From NCBI GenBank assembly GCA_910586375.1, contig CAJUIE010000031.1, positions 1-14,756 on the forward strand: a stretch of DNA of 14,756 nt, in the 5' to 3' direction. This DNA is from an uncultured Alistipes sp. Its GTDB lineage: Bacteria > Bacteroidota > Bacteroidia > Bacteroidales > Rikenellaceae. Below the pieces are notes generated by a model that was given only the letters and a program-made list of their open reading frames with translations, did not search any database and was not told where the DNA came from. The translations under genes and the position numbers were made by a program. The first letter of the stretch is position 1. Every line of letters begins with the position of its first letter. Positions 14,741 through 14,756 of the stretch are shown here, piece after piece.

Positions 14741-14756
14741 ATAGTTGCCTATGGTT

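Overview
The window looks like a chromosomal segment of a high-GC Bacteroidales bacterium, most likely Alistipes or a close Rikenellaceae relative. The first ~43 bases are the 5' end of a 16S rRNA gene on the minus strand, and it reads GATGAACGCTAGCGGC, a form I associate with that group. Promoters repeatedly fit the Bacteroidetes pattern (TTTG, about 19-21 bases, then TAnnTTTG). Shine-Dalgarno sites are nearly absent. The protein families (Bacteroidetes-type LspA with an inserted loop, FadL/OmpP1 barrel, DUF3575, DUF3868/OmpA) also fit.

Layout: 1-430 holds the start of a minus-strand rRNA operon with tandem promoters. Divergent from it are lspA (lipoprotein signal peptidase) and tRNA-Leu(CAG), closed by a strong terminator. 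Next comes a two-gene unit: a secreted lipoprotein with a Trp/Tyr-rich core and a Ser/Gly-rich tail, and an outer-membrane FadL-like barrel. A hairpin terminator separates this from a convergent manganese catalase gene. The catalase gene is divergent from proS (short archaeal/eukaryotic-type prolyl-tRNA synthetase), which is followed by two hairpins and a cation diffusion facilitator gene.

The region 8448-13266 is the most interesting. It holds an ECF-type sigma factor with its own promoter and a rare good Shine-Dalgarno site, a very acidic 49-residue protein, a terminator, then a tight three-gene cell-envelope operon: a DUF3575 protein, a DUF3868-like protein and an 828-residue lipoprotein. 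The lipoprotein appears to contain a second DUF3868-like domain split by a ~270-residue insertion, then an OmpA-like domain and a TPR-like tail. DUF3575 and DUF3868/OmpA proteins usually accompany fimbria-type surface structures in Bacteroidales; no fimbrillin gene is visible here.

After a long hairpin, a minus-strand HdeD-family membrane protein gene is preceded by an unrecognised gene (14168-14740, perhaps starting beyond the window). That gene appears broken by frameshifts: coding-like sequence continues in other frames and ends in an ATGA overlap with the HdeD-family start.

Poly-G tracts of 8-9 bases recur between genes at three loci, two sharing a GGGGGGGGCAAGAG core. No CRISPR array, insertion sequence, integrase or phage gene is seen. 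I find no convincing wholly new system; the split-domain surface lipoprotein operon, the acidic protein beside the sigma factor, and the frameshifted gene are the best leads.
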